From assembly GCA_036845225.1 (NCBI GenBank), contig DAIUEJ010000040.1, forward strand, positions 1 through 23,458: 23,458 bases of DNA. The letters run 5' to 3'. Below are positions 21,364-23,458 of the stretch, piece after piece. The position numbers were made by a program, and so were the translations under genes. Origin of the DNA: FEN-680 sp036845225 (lineage in GTDB: Bacteria > Actinomycetota > Geothermincolia > Fen-727 > Anoxymicrobiaceae). A model generated the notes under the pieces. That model was not told the DNA's origin. It ran no database searches and worked only from the letters and a program-made list of their open reading frames with translations. How positions within the stretch are numbered: the stretch's first letter is position 1; each line of letters starts with the position of its first letter.

Positions 21364-22437
21364 CTACTTCAGCACCTTGATGAAGTCCTCGAGCTTCCCC
21401 TTCTTGCGCAGCGACTCGATGCCCATCTCTTTCATCGACCGCGGGATCTCGGGCGCTTCCTCGCGCCTGACCAGCTCGAGAGCGTCGGTGTCGCACCCGG
21501 TCACGCAAAGGCCGCATCCGATGCAGCGAGCGAGGTCGATGACCGGCAGCTCCTCGACGACTTCGATGGCGTCCACGGGACACCGCTCCTCGCACACCGC
21601 ACACCCCGAACACAGTTCCTCGTCCAGCGCCGGCTGGAACCCCGAGGTCGCCAGGAAACCCACCAGGTTCAACTGCACGACACTGCGCAGGAACCCGCAG
21701 CAGCACGGGCAGCAGTTGCAGATGAACTGCAGCTTGTCCTGCGAGTTGTTCACGTTGTGGACCAGCCCCGCCTCATCGAACTCGCGCAGCTTCTGCTTCA
21801 TCTCGTCCTTGGTTATGTAGCGCCCGAAGCCCCGGTCCACAAGGTACTTAGCGGTCTCGTCGAATATCATGCACGCCTCGAGCGGAGCGTCGCAGTGCCC
21901 GAAGGCGTTCCTGCAAGCGCAGTTCGACAGGCCGACCACCTTTGCGTCCTCGATGAGCTCGTAGACTTTGTCGTAGGTGAGGACCTGCGACTCGCCCTCG
22001 ACCTCCTCCTGTATCGGGATGACGCGCGCGAACGGCGTGCCCGCCGCGCTTATGTCCGTCGCGTGTGTGAGCAGGTAGGTCTCCCACAGCCCCGCGAGCC
22101 TCTCGAGGTCCTCGTCCTTCGGGCCCTTCATGTATGGGAACTCGAATATCCCGGGCATGATGGGCAGCAGCGCGTAACCCCAGACTCCCTCTTTTTCGCG
22201 CGCGAAGACCAGGCCCTTGTCGGCGAGGCTCTCCAACAGCGCTGAAGCCTCTATCTCGCTCATGCCCGCGTACTCCCCTATGACCGCAGCCGTCTGTGGC
22301 AGGAAAGGCGTGAACGAAGCCACCCGCGCCTCGTCCGGCGTGAACAGCGTGGATAGTATCTCGATTATCTCGGGGGCCTCAGGCGCACCGCTCGGGTGCC
22401 TGTCGAGGTGCTTTCTCAGGTCTTCATATACTTCCAT
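21364..22437 (-). CDS. Cys-rich 4Fe-4S ferredoxin-domain protein
   Basis: The product is 357 residues, with GGAGG six bases before the ATG. Residues 20-85 resemble a winged-helix segment (SEIEASALLESLADKGLVFA). The middle holds a first cysteine group, NCACRNAFGHCDAPLEAC (Cys173, 175, 182, 189), then a dense CNCCPCCC cluster (240-247). The C-terminus is a classical 2x[4Fe-4S] ferredoxin domain: CSGCAVCEERCP (276-287) and CIGCGLCVTGC (305-315). Proteins of this architecture are annotated only as 4Fe-4S binding proteins and are common in anaerobes; an electron-transfer role is likely, partner unknown. The eight or so extra cysteines probably bind at least one additional cluster. It follows the four-TM protein gene by 26 bases, so the two form an operon and the TM protein is the obvious candidate partner. 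Confidence 0.88.
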   Translation of the reverse strand: MEVYEDLRKHLDRHPSGAPEAPEIIEILSTLFTPDEARVASFTPFLPQTAAVIGEYAGMSEIEASALLESLADKGLVFAREKEGVWGYALLPIMPGIFEFPYMKGPKDEDLERLAGLWETYLLTHATDISAAGTPFARVIPIQEEVEGESQVLTYDKVYELIEDAKVVGLSNCACRNAFGHCDAPLEACMIFDETAKYLVDRGFGRYITKDEMKQKLREFDEAGLVHNVNNSQDKLQFICNCCPCCCGFLRSVVQLNLVGFLATSGFQPALDEELCSGCAVCEERCPVDAIEVVEELPVIDLARCIGCGLCVTGCDTDALELVRREEAPEIPRSMKEMGIESLRKKGKLEDFIKVLK

Positions 22438-22463
22438 CTGACCTCCGTCTTCAACTCAAAGGT

Positions 22464-22871
22464 TCACTTACTCATCTCTTTCGAGCGCTTGTGCCAGCCG
22501 CCGCGCGACATCACCACTGCGAGGATGGTCACCAGCATCGCGAGCGTGCCACTCAGCTCGATGGCTTCAAACCAGCCGTGGGGTGCCGACGAGACCAGGT
22601 TGAGCACCAGCGCGAACAGGAAGAACACGATCGCTATCCCTCCGAACGTCCACGCGAGTGGCACCCACTTCATGTCCTCTTCCGACTCGGACGTCGCCGG
22701 CTCCGTCTCTAGATACAGCACGAGGACTGCGCCCACGAAAAATATCCAGCCTGCCTGCTCGCACGGCTCGACCCATCGATGCGACCCGTTGGACGCGTTA
22801 CCGATGATCGCCACGAGGAAGAACACGATGGCGATTACAGCCAGCACGTTTCCGAGAGTTCTCTTGTCCAT
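22464..22871 (-). CDS. Four-TM membrane protein with internal duplication, function unknown
   Basis: The product is 135 residues, with AAGGAGG five bases before the ATG. It has four hydrophobic segments at about 8-25, 41-55, 72-92 and 106-122. The two halves are homologous at an offset of 66 residues: IAIVFFLVAIIGN...SHRWVEPCEQAG against IAIVFFLFALVLN...PHGWFEAIELSG. Each half has a His-x-Trp-x-Glu motif (His31-Trp33-Glu35 and His98-Trp100-Glu102) in the loop between its two helices. An acidic linker (TEPATSESEED) joins them. I know no family with this exact pattern. The paired His/Trp/Glu could form a metal, heme or quinone site at the membrane surface. It is the first gene of a two-gene unit with the Fe-S protein. 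Confidence 0.72.
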   Translation of the reverse strand: MDKRTLGNVLAVIAIVFFLVAIIGNASNGSHRWVEPCEQAGWIFFVGAVLVLYLETEPATSESEEDMKWVPLAWTFGGIAIVFFLFALVLNLVSSAPHGWFEAIELSGTLAMLVTILAVVMSRGGWHKRSKEMSK

Positions 22872-22953
22872 GGAGCCTCCTTGTGACGGGGCGCACCGGC
22901 GCCGCCCGGGCGTTAGTCACCATAGGATATCACTCGCGGAAGGAGCAAAGAAA

Positions 22954-22986
22954 ATGCACCACTGGGGTCAGGCACGGGTGGTGCAT
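22954..22986. terminator. Terminator of the cytochrome-b5-like gene with GGGGTCAGGCAC core
   Basis: Arms ATGCACCAC (22954-22962) and GTGGTGCAT (22978-22986) enclose GGGGTCAGGCAC (22964-22975). On the minus strand the stem is followed by TTTTC, so it should end the b5-like gene two bases after its stop codon region. It is another copy of the dispersed palindrome family. Confidence 0.75.
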
Positions 22987-22987
22987 A

Positions 22988-23230
22988 TTATTCTTCGAGC
23001 TTGCCTACCTGGGGAAAGTCGTCGAGCACTTCCATACCATGCGGCGCATCGGCCATAGCGTCTGTGAGGTCCTGCCCCGCTGCGTGCGAACCCATGTGGT
23101 CACCGTCCTCCCACAGGTCGCTCGCGGAGACGTCATACACTTTACCCTCGACGGCGACAAAGGTGTCCTCGCCGCCCGCGCCGTTCTTCTTGCTCAGCTC
23201 TTCCAGCGTCAACTTGTCGTCATCGCCCAT
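22988..23230 (-). CDS. Stand-alone cytochrome-b5-like heme-binding domain protein
   Basis: From ATG 23230 the product is 80 residues, the size of one cytochrome b5 fold. The pattern EDTFVAVEGKVYDVSASDLW, then HMGSHAAGQDLTDAM, then APHG and VLDDFPQVG matches the prokaryotic cytochrome-b5-like heme/steroid-binding family. His45 or His49 and His64 are the candidate axial heme ligands. There is no signal peptide or anchor, so it is soluble and cytoplasmic. Small single-domain forms like this are common in anaerobes, with unknown electron partners. The start is chosen because AGGAAGGTGG lies about seven bases upstream; an ATG at 23269 would add 13 unrelated residues. It has its own terminator and stands opposite the tRNA-Ser gene. 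Confidence 0.85.
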   Translation of the reverse strand: MGDDDKLTLEELSKKNGAGGEDTFVAVEGKVYDVSASDLWEDGDHMGSHAAGQDLTDAMADAPHGMEVLDDFPQVGKLEE

Positions 23231-23371
23231 GCCGTCCACCTTCCTCGCGTGGTCCACACACGACATCATACACCAGCCCTCAGGCCAGCCAGAAGACCGA
23301 CCTGGTCCCCGAGACTTGGACGTTCAGAAAGGAGATTAGGATCGCTTCGGCCCGTGACGGGCTTCATGCAG

Positions 23372-23377
23372 TAGAAT
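23372..23377 (+). promoter_or_regulatory. Candidate -10 box of the tRNA-Ser gene
   Basis: TAGAAT ends seven bases before the mature 5' end at 23385. No -35 match is visible at the usual distance; a small CCCGT-G-ACGGG hairpin lies at 23351-23361. If used, the tRNA would need almost no 5' processing. Confidence 0.35.
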
Positions 23378-23384
23378 ATCTCTC

Positions 23385-23458
23385 GGAGGGATGGCAGAGT
23401 GGACGATTGCGGCGGTCTTGAAAACCGTTGAGCCGCAAGGCTCCGGGGGTTCGAATCC
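23385..23458 (+). tRNA. tRNA-Ser (anticodon TGA), truncated by the window end
   Basis: The visible 74 bases give an acceptor 5' strand GGAGGGA, D arm GGCAGAGTGGACGATTGCG, anticodon stem GCGGT/ACCGT around CTTGAAA (anticodon TGA at 23419-23421), a long class II variable arm, and most of the T arm (GGGGGTTCGAATCC). The 3' acceptor strand lies outside the window. It reads UCA and related serine codons. Confidence 0.94.

Overview
The window is a high-GC bacterial chromosome segment that is densely coding, with short intergenic regions on both strands. A deep-branching Actinomycetota lineage is the best guess. This rests on strong GC3 bias, GTG starts, a -10 box set so close to the serS start that the mRNA should be leaderless, and the order DUF4446 - pheA - serS, which I recall from many actinobacterial chromosomes. 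No rRNA or ribosomal protein is present to settle it. No phage, CRISPR array, integrase or transposase gene is visible, so this is mostly housekeeping and lineage-specific chromosome.

Layout. Positions 1-700 hold a terminator, a near-consensus promoter and a small protein made of 23-residue repeats. Positions 905-1846 encode an IPT-domain lipoprotein, converging on a membrane-anchored PHP/DUF3604 hydrolase (1904-4117). A penicillin-acylase-family hydrolase (4313-6793) follows. Its stop codon overlaps that of a convergent sensor histidine kinase (6790-8274). The kinase is divergent from a proline-rich multi-pass membrane protein (8488-10227). Positions 10317-11594 hold two tandem phasin-like proteins, one with a histone-H1-like Lys/Ala tail, divergent from a small KGG-repeat protein. 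Then come a YbaK/ProX-like deacylase with an altered active site, a tRNA-Leu(CAG) and a membrane-anchored protein of unknown function.

Positions 13658-16468 (minus strand) form a larE-larB-larC operon for the nickel-pincer nucleotide cofactor, with no larA lactate racemase nearby. Divergent from it are an MBL-fold hydrolase and an overlapping, frameshifted SRPBCC gene, then DUF4446, pheA and serS. Convergent to serS is a two-gene unit of a four-TM protein and a cysteine-rich ferredoxin-type protein. A stand-alone cytochrome-b5-like protein and the first 74 bases of tRNA-Ser(TGA) end the window.

The feature that cuts across these regions is a family of short palindromes with the core GGGG(T/A)CAG(A/G)C(A/C)CC. 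They sit at gene 3' ends, several in places where they look like terminators, and one pair forms a 33-bp perfect inverted repeat. I see no clearly new multi-gene system. The best leads are this palindrome family, the internally duplicated HxWxE membrane protein beside the Cys-rich Fe-S protein, the phasin-like/KGG cluster, the lar operon without its enzyme, and two enzymes with substituted active-site residues.
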